The translations under genes were made by a program, and so were the position numbers. 64,000 nt of DNA. Source: Acidobacteriota bacterium (GTDB taxonomy: Bacteria > Acidobacteriota > Terriglobia > Bryobacterales > Bryobacteraceae). The notes under the pieces were generated by a model. That model worked only from the letters and a program-made list of their open reading frames with translations, was not told the origin of the DNA and did no database searches. Shown piece by piece: positions 8,818 to 17,176 of the stretch. The stretch spans positions 43,277-107,276 of the forward strand of contig JAFKEE010000047.1 of the NCBI GenBank assembly GCA_017307505.1, given 5' to 3'. The first letter of the stretch is position 1; every line of letters begins with the position of its first letter.

Positions 8818-11076
8818 ATGGAACGCAGATCGTCCTGCATTTGTTCAGTAATGTGCTGCTGGCTCCTGCTCGGCTTGCCGGCAGGGGCCAGGACGGTTCC
8901 CGTCACCTGCGCCACCGAGCGCGGCAACTGGCTGGAAAAGCAGAACTTACACCGCATCAGCAATAACCGGAGGTTGAAAACGCAGGGCGCCCGCAAGGCG
9001 GCGGCGTTTCAGCAGGACTACGGCGACATTGCCGTGATAGACAACTCCGATGGTGTGGTGACCTCCCGCAATCCGTTCAATCTCCAGGGGAAAACACTGG
9101 AATTCATCCCGCTGCTCGGCAACTCCTCCCCCTATTCGTTCACGGTCCGCGCCGCGGAATATGACGCGGAGGCTGCTTCGTCGGGGCAGGTTCTGGCCGG
9201 GTTGGGCGATGACGACGCGATCGCGGTCGACCTGCCTATTTCCGTGCCCTTCTATGGCACTCTGCGCAACCGAATGTTCGTGCATTCCGACGGCAATGTG
9301 ACGTTTGAACAGCCGGAATTCGCTTCAGCCGCCCGCAGCCTGGGCCGGCTGGCCTCCGGCCCGCCGCGGCTCGCCGCCCTGTTCGATGACCTGGATCCCA
9401 CGCAGACCAACTGCGACGTCCGGGTCTGGACCGGCACCGACCACCTGGTCGTCACCTGGCGCAATGTGCCGGAGTATAGCGACTTCGGCATCGGAGCCCG
9501 GCAGACGTTCCAGCTCGCCCTCTGGACCAACGGCCACATCACCTTTACCTACCAGCAGGTAGCGGCGAATGAAGTGGTGACCGGGATCTCGCCCGGCTAC
9601 CTCTCCGGCGAGACGGAAGTGGTTTCCTTCCTGAACGATACCAGCAGTTTCTACGGCTTCACCGTAGCCGAGCGGTTTGGCACCGCCCAGGATGTGGACA
9701 TTGTCCGCGTGGCCCAGCGGTTCTTCCAGACCCACGAAGACGCCTACGATTACCTGGCGATCTTCAACACCTTGGGGATTCCGGCCGCCTCCGGTGCGCT
9801 GGCCTATGAGACCACGGTGCGCAGCCTGCGGCAGGGGATCGGGGACACGCCGGTGTGGGCCGGCGACAGCTACGGCTCGGCGCACCGCCTGCAAGCTGTT
9901 CTTAACATGGGCCCACTCCGCCAGTATCCGGCGGATCCGTATGCCCGGGTGGGCGGCCGCGGAGCCATCACCGGCGACAACACCATGACGCTGATCGGCC
10001 ACGAGACCGGCCACCTCTTCCTGGCCCTGGCCAGCATTCGGGATCCACTGAACCCGCTCGCCCGGCCGATGCTGGGTACGCAGAACGCCCATTGGAGCTT
10101 CAACTTCAACTCGGAGGCATCGCTGTTGGAGGGCAACCGGATCCTGGACAACGGCCCCGGCGCCACCAACCGCTTCCTGACCGTGGCGACCGTGGAGGGC
10201 TACTCCCCGCTGGATCAATACCTGATGGGGTTCCGTTCGCCCTCCGAAGTGCCGGCCACATTTTTGGTGAAGGGCAGCCAGTATTCGAACTCGACCTTCC
10301 CGCAAGTGGGGCTCTCGATTCGCGGCGACCGCCAGGACATCAGTGTGGACGACGTGATTGCCGCGGAGGGGCAGCGGATTCCGGATCACACGGTCGCGCA
10401 GCGCTACTACCGGACGGCGTTTATCATGATTGTCCCGGAAGGCTTGACGCCGAAAGCGGAAGATCTCGCTCAGCTCGAGACCTACCGGGCGGAGTTTGAG
10501 CGCTACTACCCCACCGCGGCAGGCCAGCGGGCCTCGATCGACGCCAAACTGCGCGGCATGATGCGGCTTTCGGTCTGGCCGGCGGCCGGTGTGGTGGCGG
10601 GGCAGACAGCCAAGGCGAGCATTTCGCTGGGCAGTCCGGCCGGCGAGGATCTGCCCATCGTGTTGACCCGATCGGCGGACGTCCTTCAGGCGCCGGATTC
10701 GGTGGTGATCCCCAAGGGTGCCTTGTCGGTGGAGTTCCCGATCGCCGGGCTGGCGCCGGGCGTGGCGGACCTGACCGCCAGGGCAGGCGACAGCCGCCAC
10801 GAGGACTCAGTGGCGCGGGTGGCGGTCCAGGCGGCGCCCTCCGATGTGCGGCTGGTGAAGTACTACCAGGAAGGAACGCTGCTGGTGCTCAAGGTGACGG
10901 ATCGCAACGAGCTTCCTTACCTGGGGGTCAAGGTTGTGGTGGACGGGTCGGACCTGGATTTGCGTTCGGACGACAACGGCTGGATCTGGCTGACGTGGGA
11001 TCCCACCAAACCGTTGTCGGCTCAGGTGGATGGCGCGCCCTCTACGAAGCTGGTTGTGCCGGCAGTAACTCCATAA
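8818..11076 (+). CDS. large secreted protein with HExxH metallopeptidase-like motif
   Basis: A 752-residue protein with an N-terminal signal (SSCICSVMCCWLLLGLPAGA). Residues about 100-280 look like a beta-rich domain of the nidogen type (VHSDGNVTF, ALFDDLDPT, QLALWTNGHITFTYQQ). A middle domain holds HETGH (H395, E396, H399), the zinc-binding signature of zincin peptidases, followed by an Ala/Leu-rich helix. The last 200 residues look like Ig-like or carboxypeptidase-regulatory-like beta domains. Activity is plausible, but the third zinc ligand was not identified. Its 3' end overlaps the convergent Cas6-like gene by 35 bp. A small IR (CTGGGA/TCCCAG at 8780-8796) lies in its upstream region. 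Confidence 0.75.
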   Translation: MERRSSCICSVMCCWLLLGLPAGARTVPVTCATERGNWLEKQNLHRISNNRRLKTQGARKAAAFQQDYGDIAVIDNSDGVVTSRNPFNLQGKTLEFIPLLGNSSPYSFTVRAAEYDAEAASSGQVLAGLGDDDAIAVDLPISVPFYGTLRNRMFVHSDGNVTFEQPEFASAARSLGRLASGPPRLAALFDDLDPTQTNCDVRVWTGTDHLVVTWRNVPEYSDFGIGARQTFQLALWTNGHITFTYQQVAANEVVTGISPGYLSGETEVVSFLNDTSSFYGFTVAERFGTAQDVDIVRVAQRFFQTHEDAYDYLAIFNTLGIPAASGALAYETTVRSLRQGIGDTPVWAGDSYGSAHRLQAVLNMGPLRQYPADPYARVGGRGAITGDNTMTLIGHETGHLFLALASIRDPLNPLARPMLGTQNAHWSFNFNSEASLLEGNRILDNGPGATNRFLTVATVEGYSPLDQYLMGFRSPSEVPATFLVKGSQYSNSTFPQVGLSIRGDRQDISVDDVIAAEGQRIPDHTVAQRYYRTAFIMIVPEGLTPKAEDLAQLETYRAEFERYYPTAAGQRASIDAKLRGMMRLSVWPAAGVVAGQTAKASISLGSPAGEDLPIVLTRSADVLQAPDSVVIPKGALSVEFPIAGLAPGVADLTARAGDSRHEDSVARVAVQAAPSDVRLVKYYQEGTLLVLKVTDRNELPYLGVKVVVDGSDLDLRSDDNGWIWLTWDPTKPLSAQVDGAPSTKLVVPAVTP

Positions 11077-11857
11077 CCCCTTTGCCCCAGACGGTTTGGC
11101 GGCCGATGCCGGTCCAGGCGGCGGCCTCCAGCCAGGGCAGGAAAGGCGTCAGCGCGCCTTCATAGGCAGCCCAGCCGGTGAAACCGCCCAGCGGGTGAAT
11201 CTGGCCCGACCGCGTGCTGTGCCGCTGGGCCCGGTGCCATTCCAGCAAGCCGCCTGTGCAATGGACGGCATGGGCCTGGTTCACCAGTTCGCGGAAGTCG
11301 AACTCGAGCGGGCCCCCGCCATAGAAGGTGCGCAGAGCGGAGATGCGCTCACAGGCGCGGGCGAGGAGGATCGGGAATGGGGGCGGCTCGGGTCCGGTGT
11401 GTGGTTTCAACTCGGTAGGAGTGACAAACAACACCTGTCGTTTTTCCGGTCCGGCCGGAGCACCGCTAAACGACACCTGTTGTTTTTCAACCTCTGGAGC
11501 CAGGTTCAGTCTCACGGAGCCGGTCTTCCACTCCAGGACTTCCAGCCAGTCCAGGCCCTGGAAGGCAGTTTGGAACGGGGCGGGATCCTGCGTGAACAGG
11601 TGGAGGTTGAGGGAGAAGCCGGCGCCGGCCTCGAGTTCCTGTCCATCGAGGTGATGGCAGCGGAGGGCAAACGGGCGCGGCCGGTCGCGCAGGCCGCTGG
11701 GACCGATTGAGGATACCGGACGAAAGAGTTCTTCTGGAAGCTGAAAGCCAAGGGCGCCGCGGAAGCGGTTGGCGGCGGGTGTGGGGAAACTCAGGCGCTG
11801 GCGGGCGGAAAGAGAAAGGCGGCAGACCAGGATGTTGAGATCCAGGCCTGCCGCCAT
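11042..11857 (-). CDS. cas6: Cas6-like CRISPR RNA-processing endoribonuclease (RAMP), solitary
   Basis: A 271-residue protein. The C-terminal third matches the Cas6 C-terminal RAMP domain closely: EWHRAQRHSTRSGQ, then LGGFTGWAAYEGALTPFLPW, and the Gly-rich loop WTGIGRQTVWGKG close to the end. The N-terminus (LDLNILVCRLSLSAR then FPTPAANRFRGALGFQL) also fits the first ferredoxin-like fold of the family. The chosen ATG (MAAGLDLNIL) starts 17 nt after the stop of the NHL-repeat gene, suggesting coupled expression with it; a longer frame would invade that gene. There is no other cas gene or CRISPR array in the window. Cas6 proteins cut precursor crRNA; here the RNA substrate is unknown. Confidence 0.82.
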   Translation of the reverse strand: MAAGLDLNILVCRLSLSARQRLSFPTPAANRFRGALGFQLPEELFRPVSSIGPSGLRDRPRPFALRCHHLDGQELEAGAGFSLNLHLFTQDPAPFQTAFQGLDWLEVLEWKTGSVRLNLAPEVEKQQVSFSGAPAGPEKRQVLFVTPTELKPHTGPEPPPFPILLARACERISALRTFYGGGPLEFDFRELVNQAHAVHCTGGLLEWHRAQRHSTRSGQIHPLGGFTGWAAYEGALTPFLPWLEAAAWTGIGRQTVWGKGVMELLPAQPAS

Positions 11858-11874
11858 GAGGAGTACCGCTCCGT

Positions 11875-14800
11875 CTACCGGGTCACAACCACCCAGGGCC
11901 GCACTTGGATCGTGGAAGATCCAGGAGGAATGAGGGTGGGCGTGCTCTTGTAGAGCATATTGACCGTGTAGGTACCCGCCGAGAGCACAGTGGGCACTTT
12001 GAACTTGACGCGCCACTGTCCCGGGAGATACGGATCGAGGGTCGAAGAGATGACCTGAGCTTCCAGAGCGGAGCCGCTGGTGCTCAACAGGAACACTCGG
12101 ACGTCCCCAGGGACAGGGACATCGGTGCCCGGCGCGGTGCCATCATCGGGAAGGCCGTCAAAGTTGCCATAGCCGGTGAGAATGACGGTCAGTTCCTGAT
12201 CGATCCTGGCGGGCGCGGATCCGGAATTCACAGAGCCATCCTGATTGAAGGCCTTCGCCGCTCCCTGAGTGTAGAGTCCATCGGCCTGGAAGAGAATCCC
12301 GGGTGAGATGGGGGACATCGAGATGCGGTCAAAGCCCAGAATCTGACCCGTGCTGACCTGGCGAACCAGGAAATCGGCGGTGCCGCTGGGCGGCGCCGAT
12401 TTGGGCACGATGAGATTCACCGTATCGGCGGCCACCTTGTTGAGCGGGGCGTTGACCCCATTCACCAGCACTTCGACGTCACCCAGGTTGGTGGGCAGCG
12501 GGACGGCGGAAGCAGTTGCCGGATCGGTTGCGAGGGTTGCTCCCTGAACACGCAGCAGGCCCATCATGGCCGGGGAGATCCGGCTGAAGCCGTTGGCGGC
12601 GTTGACGACGGAGAGCCTGGGGAAGTACATGGTCAGGCGGTTGGCCGAATCGAGAACCATCGGATTCCCGTTGCGGTCGAGCACGATGCCGCGCGGACCA
12701 AACACCTGGAAGTTGAAGTTGGAGACGATGTTGCCCGTGCCGAGCATTTCGCCGTAGCTGGGGAAGCGCAGGACGCGGCTAAAGCTGCTGGACTCGGCCA
12801 CCCAGATCGCTTCCGTTTTAGGGTCGACCGTCACGCTGATCGGGACACCCACGGCGGAACTGGGCAGGACGAACTGGGAAGGCAGGCCATCCGCGTAGGC
12901 GTTATTGATGTCATCCCAGATCTGGATCCGGGAGTTTCCGGTGTCCGCAACGAAGAGGCGGCCGAAGCTATCGACGGCGATGCCGCGCGGCGAATTCAGC
13001 TGCTCTGCCAGATTGCCGGCGGTGCCGGTGGAGCCGTCGGCCTGGCCGAAGACGATATCGGCGCTCTGTCCGCTGACCGAGGGCTGCTTGATAAGCAGTA
13101 CCCGGTGCAGGCCGAGGTCCCCGACGGCGAGGTTGCCCTCGGGCGTAAAGGCCAGGCTGTTGGGCAGGTACATGCGATCGCGGGTGATCTGCGTGGCGGC
13201 GGCCGAATTGAAATCGGGCGCGCCGAGGACCAGATCGGGGGTCAGCAGGCCGTCGGTGCGGTCGAAGGGGTTCGGAAAACGCAGGACGCGGCCGTTGCCC
13301 GTGTCGGCCACCCAAACGTTGCCGAGTGAGTCCACTTTCACGTCGCCCGGCAGGTAGAGTCCGGTGGGCGTCGGGGTGGCGGCGTTATTGGTGGGCGAAT
13401 TGATCAGGCTGCGGTAGGAGTCGACCTGGCCCAGGATGAAATCGGCGTGGTTGCCGTTGTTGAAGCTGCGCGCGTCAGCAAAGCAGAGGATACGGTTGTT
13501 GCCCGTATCCGCAATGTACAGGTGAGGCACCTGCGACACGCGATCGATGGCCATGGAGGGTCCGAGGGTGACACCGGTGTTCGGCACGGTGCCGGCGGAA
13601 AACTCCGAGCCTTCGATATAGTTGGCGGCGCGGAAAGCGAAGTCGAGCTGGCCCAGGACGCGGCTGGCCGGACCGAACACGCGGGCGCCGGCATCGTAGG
13701 GCCGCGCGGTCACGCGATTGTTCCCAACCTCGGCCAGGAAGAGCTCCCCGTTGGCAAAGGTGCCGGAGATGGGGTAGTTGAAGCCGCCGGTATTGGGTTC
13801 GGTGTAGTCGTAAGTGTTCTGGGAGCGCGAGTTGAAGTCGTTCTGGCCGTACACGTTGGTCATGTGCGGAGAGAACACGCCATTGGGCAGATCCTCAGCC
13901 GGCCAGGCGGTGGGAGGATCGTAGCGGACGATGCGGTTGTTCAGGGAATCGACTACAAAGAGGTTCTCGCCGATGCAGAAGAGTCCGCGGGGACCGCCGG
14001 CGAAGATGTAGTTCGCGGCACTGGTGCCGGTGACGTTGAACCCGAAGGTGAGGTCATTCACAACCGGAGGAGGATTGGAGCCTTTGACGGCGGCGTAGAT
14101 CCCCAGAATGCGGGCCGCGGTCTTGCCATTGGAGAATGGGGGCCCCCAGACGAGCACGCGGGCCAGATCGTCGGCAAAGTACAGATTGCCGTTGGAATCG
14201 AAGGCGAGAGGGCCGCCAAAGCGGATGGAGGTCTTGTTGATCTGGTCGGTGGTGCTGCTGTAGCGTCCGGCGTTGGCCACGGCGGAGGTGAAATCGGTCT
14301 GACCGAGGACGAGGTTGGCCGCCACGGCGGCGGCTCCGCCGCCTACGTTGGAAGAACCTGTCACATCGCCGGCCGCGTACCGCAGGATGCGGTGATTGCC
14401 GGAGTCGGCCAGCCAGAGGTTGCCCTCGCCGTCGACCGCCATGCCGGCGGTCTGAATGCCGCCCGAACCCAGGTTCGTCTTAATGGTGCTAGCGGTGGGG
14501 AGAGCGTTGGCGACCGTGCTCTGATTCGCAAGATTCGACTTCAGATCCGGCTGCCCGATCACCAGATCGGGGGTGATGGCATTGCCGGCGTCGAGCGCTT
14601 CAAAGGGCCGGCGGAAGCGGAGGATGCGGTTGTTGCCGGCATCCATGACGAACAGGTAATCGCCATTGATGACGATCGAACTCGGCGCGCGAAGCCCCCC
14701 GCCGTAGTCCTTGATCGCCTGGACGTCGTAGACGTTGGTGGCGCTTTCCGAGATGCGGTAGCCCGCGCCGTACGGGACGGCGGAGTCGAAATCCTTCTGG

Positions 14801-15126
14801 CCGATAACGAGGTCGGCCGGAGCGCCATTGGTAAAGCCCACAGAGTCGCGCCAGCCGAGGACCCGGTTATTGCCGGTGTCGGCCACGTAAACGGGCGCGG
14901 GGGCGGTAGAGGTATCAACTGCGACGGAATAGGGCGAGTAAAGCGATTTGGCCTTTGTCCGGTTAGGCGCGGAACTGGGCGGATAAAGCATCTCTCCCAC
15001 GCGCGTGGGGAGGAATGCCTGACCGAATATTTTCGTGGGCTTTGTGTTGAAAACGACCTGAGCCGAGGCGTGTACTCCGAGACTGGCCAGGAGGCCCAAA
15101 GTTGCGAACAAGTGTCTGATTTTCAT
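11875..15126 (-). CDS. secreted NHL-repeat beta-propeller protein with Solibacter-type C-terminal domain
   Basis: A 1083-residue protein with a signal peptide (MKIRHLFATLGLLASLGVHASAQ). Most of it is a chain of NHL repeats, seen as repeated xxVADTGNNRVLxW/RF units each followed by a loop ending in DLVLGQxDF (for example VYVADTGNNRVLGW, LFVADTGNSRIQIW). The last ~230 residues (VEVLVNGVNAPLNKV..., AFNQDGSVNSGSAPA, LTGYGNFDG) match the C-terminal domain often found in Solibacter secreted proteins (TIGR03437-like). It is probably extracellular and binding rather than catalytic. The start at MKIRHLF gives the only good signal peptide. A 6-bp-arm inverted repeat (GCGGAG/CTCCGC, 15137-15155) lies just upstream. 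Confidence 0.85.
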   Translation of the reverse strand: MKIRHLFATLGLLASLGVHASAQVVFNTKPTKIFGQAFLPTRVGEMLYPPSSAPNRTKAKSLYSPYSVAVDTSTAPAPVYVADTGNNRVLGWRDSVGFTNGAPADLVIGQKDFDSAVPYGAGYRISESATNVYDVQAIKDYGGGLRAPSSIVINGDYLFVMDAGNNRILRFRRPFEALDAGNAITPDLVIGQPDLKSNLANQSTVANALPTASTIKTNLGSGGIQTAGMAVDGEGNLWLADSGNHRILRYAAGDVTGSSNVGGGAAAVAANLVLGQTDFTSAVANAGRYSSTTDQINKTSIRFGGPLAFDSNGNLYFADDLARVLVWGPPFSNGKTAARILGIYAAVKGSNPPPVVNDLTFGFNVTGTSAANYIFAGGPRGLFCIGENLFVVDSLNNRIVRYDPPTAWPAEDLPNGVFSPHMTNVYGQNDFNSRSQNTYDYTEPNTGGFNYPISGTFANGELFLAEVGNNRVTARPYDAGARVFGPASRVLGQLDFAFRAANYIEGSEFSAGTVPNTGVTLGPSMAIDRVSQVPHLYIADTGNNRILCFADARSFNNGNHADFILGQVDSYRSLINSPTNNAATPTPTGLYLPGDVKVDSLGNVWVADTGNGRVLRFPNPFDRTDGLLTPDLVLGAPDFNSAAATQITRDRMYLPNSLAFTPEGNLAVGDLGLHRVLLIKQPSVSGQSADIVFGQADGSTGTAGNLAEQLNSPRGIAVDSFGRLFVADTGNSRIQIWDDINNAYADGLPSQFVLPSSAVGVPISVTVDPKTEAIWVAESSSFSRVLRFPSYGEMLGTGNIVSNFNFQVFGPRGIVLDRNGNPMVLDSANRLTMYFPRLSVVNAANGFSRISPAMMGLLRVQGATLATDPATASAVPLPTNLGDVEVLVNGVNAPLNKVAADTVNLIVPKSAPPSGTADFLVRQVSTGQILGFDRISMSPISPGILFQADGLYTQGAAKAFNQDGSVNSGSAPARIDQELTVILTGYGNFDGLPDDGTAPGTDVPVPGDVRVFLLSTSGSALEAQVISSTLDPYLPGQWRVKFKVPTVLSAGTYTVNMLYKSTPTLIPPGSSTIQVRPWVVVTR

Positions 15127-15229
15127 TATCTTAGTAGCGGAGTACGCAGCTCCGCCTTTGTACACCATAACATGCATGAACCATCAATACCAGTAGGCCT
15201 GTACACTAGAACTGGTCAATACCCGCTTG

Positions 15230-16081
15230 ATGGTAAACTCGGATTTGCCCCTTCGAGCTGAAATCCGGCGTAAGCCCAGAGTTTGCGCCGTCAGTTACTT
15301 GAACACTGCGCCCCTGGTCTGGGGTGCGGTCAATGGTCCTCAACGAGGACGACTCGACCTGACATTTGCAGTGCCCTCCATCTGCGCCGACCGGGTGGCG
15401 GAAGGCGACGCCGACATTGGCCTGGTTCCGGCCATCGAGATGGCGCGGCATGGATTGGAGTGGATCCCGATCGGGATTGCCTGCCGCGGCCCGGTGCGCA
15501 GCATCCTGCTGATCTCGGACCGCCCGTTCGAAGAGATCAGGACGCTGGCCGTGGATTCCGGTTCCCGGACGTCCGTGCAACTGGCGCGCATCATTCTCGC
15601 CCGCAAGTACGGCGTCACCCCAACGCTGATCGCCATGGATCCGGACCTGTTGGGCATGCTGGAGGTCGCGGACGCGGCGCTGATCATCGGCGATGCGGCG
15701 CTGGCCCTGGATCCGGCCGAAATTGACATGCCCTGCCTGGATCTGGGCGAGGAGTGGGTGGAGATGACCGGCCTGCCGTTCGTCTTCGCGGCGTGGTCCG
15801 GGCGGAAAGAGAACCTCACGCCAGAGCTCACGCAGATCCTGAAAGACTCCTGTCTGTACGGATTGGGTCAGTTAGACACTATCATTGAAGAAGAGGCGGA
15901 CCGCCGGGGCTTTTCCGAGGATCTGGTGCACCAATACCTGACGCGGAATATCTGTTTCCAGTTCGGAGACGAGGAGGCTGCCGGTCTGGCTCTCTATCTG
16001 GAGTATGCACGGGCATTGGACAGCGCGACGGAGGCCGTGACGGAGGCAGGAATCCATGATCAAACCACAGGAAGCCGTTGA
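15230..16081 (+). CDS. mqnA: chorismate dehydratase, futalosine pathway of menaquinone synthesis
   Basis: A 283-residue MqnA family protein. MqnA dehydrates chorismate to 3-[(1-carboxyvinyl)oxy]benzoate, the first step of the futalosine route to menaquinone. Family features are visible: VCAVSYLNTAPLVWG at the N-terminus, the GDADIGLVPAIEM block, the VDSGSRTSVQLARIIL block and GLPFVFAAWSGR. It has a periplasmic-binding-protein-like two-lobe fold. The ATG at 15230 directly follows a TTG that could also start translation. Its 3' end overlaps mqnC by 26 bp, so the two are co-translated. It is divergent from the NHL-repeat gene. Confidence 0.93.
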   Translation: MVNSDLPLRAEIRRKPRVCAVSYLNTAPLVWGAVNGPQRGRLDLTFAVPSICADRVAEGDADIGLVPAIEMARHGLEWIPIGIACRGPVRSILLISDRPFEEIRTLAVDSGSRTSVQLARIILARKYGVTPTLIAMDPDLLGMLEVADAALIIGDAALALDPAEIDMPCLDLGEEWVEMTGLPFVFAAWSGRKENLTPELTQILKDSCLYGLGQLDTIIEEEADRRGFSEDLVHQYLTRNICFQFGDEEAAGLALYLEYARALDSATEAVTEAGIHDQTTGSR

Positions 16082-17090
16082 TCTTTTTGCGAGTGACGAC
16101 CTGATCGGGATCGGCATGGCGGCCGACGCCGTGCGGCGCAAGCTACACCCGGAAGGGGTAGTGACCTACATCATCGACCGGAACATCAACTACACAAACT
16201 TCTGCACGGAGTACTGCAGCTTCTGCGCGTTCTACCGGCCGATGGGGCACAACGAAGGGTATGTGCTGCCCATCGAGACGATCCTCGACAAGATCCAGGA
16301 GACGGTGGACCTGGGCGGGACGGGCGTCCTGATGCAGGGCGGCCTGAACCCGGACCTGAAGATCGAGTGGTATGAGGACATGCTGCGGGCGATCAAGGTG
16401 CGGTTCCCGCAGGTCTGGCTGCACTGCTTCTCTGCCCCGGAGATCACCTGCATCGCGGAAGTGAGCGGGCTGAATCTGCGGGATACGATTGCGCGGCTGC
16501 GGGACGCGGGTTTGGATTCGATCCCGGGCGGCGGCGCGGAGATTCTGCACGACGATGTGAGGAAGCGCATCAGCCGCCTGAAGTGCGGCGTGGACGAGTG
16601 GGTGGCGGTGCACAAGACAGCGCACCAGTTGGGGATGCGGACCACCGCGACGATGATGTTCGGCTGCGGCGAGACGCTGGAGCAGCGCGTGCACCATCTG
16701 GAGATCGTGCGTCAGATCCAGGATGAGACGGGCGGCTTTACCGCCTTCATTCCGTGGTCGTTCCAGCGCGAGAACACGTCGCTGGGCCGGTTTGTGAAAG
16801 AAGAAGCGACAGGCGTCGAGTATCTGAAGACGCTGGCGATCTCACGGCTCTATCTCCAAAACATCCTGAATGTTCAGTCTTCGTGGGTGACGCAGGGTTT
16901 GAAGACCTGCCAGGTGGGATTGAAGTTCGGCGGCAACGACGTCGGCAGCATCATGATCGAAGAGAACGTGGTGAGTGCGGCGGGCGCCAGGAATAAGGCC
17001 TCGGAAGAAGAGCTGCGGCGGATCATCCGCGGAGCGGGTTTTGTGCCGAAACAGCGGGACACGCTGTACCGGACTTACTTCCTGAACTAA
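16056..17090 (+). CDS. mqnC: cyclic dehypoxanthine futalosine synthase (radical SAM)
   Basis: A 344-residue radical SAM enzyme. MqnC cyclises dehypoxanthine futalosine, an intermediate of futalosine-dependent menaquinone synthesis. The CxxxCxxC cluster is C50-TEY-C54-SF-C57, followed by the family blocks GGTGVLMQGGLNPDL, DSIPGGGAEIL, TATMMFGCGET and TAFIPWSFQREN, and the C-terminal FGGNDVGSIMIEENV. The length is normal. It overlaps the end of mqnA and is followed by a canonical terminator, so mqnAC form a two-gene operon; mqnB, mqnD and mqnE must lie elsewhere. Confidence 0.95.
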   Translation: MIKPQEAVDLFASDDLIGIGMAADAVRRKLHPEGVVTYIIDRNINYTNFCTEYCSFCAFYRPMGHNEGYVLPIETILDKIQETVDLGGTGVLMQGGLNPDLKIEWYEDMLRAIKVRFPQVWLHCFSAPEITCIAEVSGLNLRDTIARLRDAGLDSIPGGGAEILHDDVRKRISRLKCGVDEWVAVHKTAHQLGMRTTATMMFGCGETLEQRVHHLEIVRQIQDETGGFTAFIPWSFQRENTSLGRFVKEEATGVEYLKTLAISRLYLQNILNVQSSWVTQGLKTCQVGLKFGGNDVGSIMIEENVVSAAGARNKASEEELRRIIRGAGFVPKQRDTLYRTYFLN

Positions 17091-17118
17091 CCCATTACAC
17101 ACACCGGAAAACTCCAAA

Positions 17119-17147
17119 AGGGCGGCGCGAAAGCGGCCGCCCTTTTT
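17119..17147 (+). terminator. rho-independent terminator of mqnAC
   Basis: Inverted repeat with arms AGGGCGGC and GCCGCCCT around a GCGAAAGCG-type loop, followed directly by TTTTT. It lies about 28 nt after the mqnC stop codon and also separates it from the convergent IPT/TIG-like gene. Confidence 0.88.
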
Positions 17148-17176
17148 GCATCCTCCAGGTGGGTAGATCGATAAAA

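Noticed and set aside
9325..10800. Long open frame on the minus strand (about 490 codons)
   Set aside because: It is antisense to the secreted HExxH gene, Arg/Gly/His-rich and without motif; an effect of GC-rich third positions.
13447..15261. Long plus-strand open frame opposite the NHL-repeat gene
   Set aside because: Its apparent repeats (Gly/Val-rich) mirror the NHL repeats on the other strand; no ribosome site or domain.
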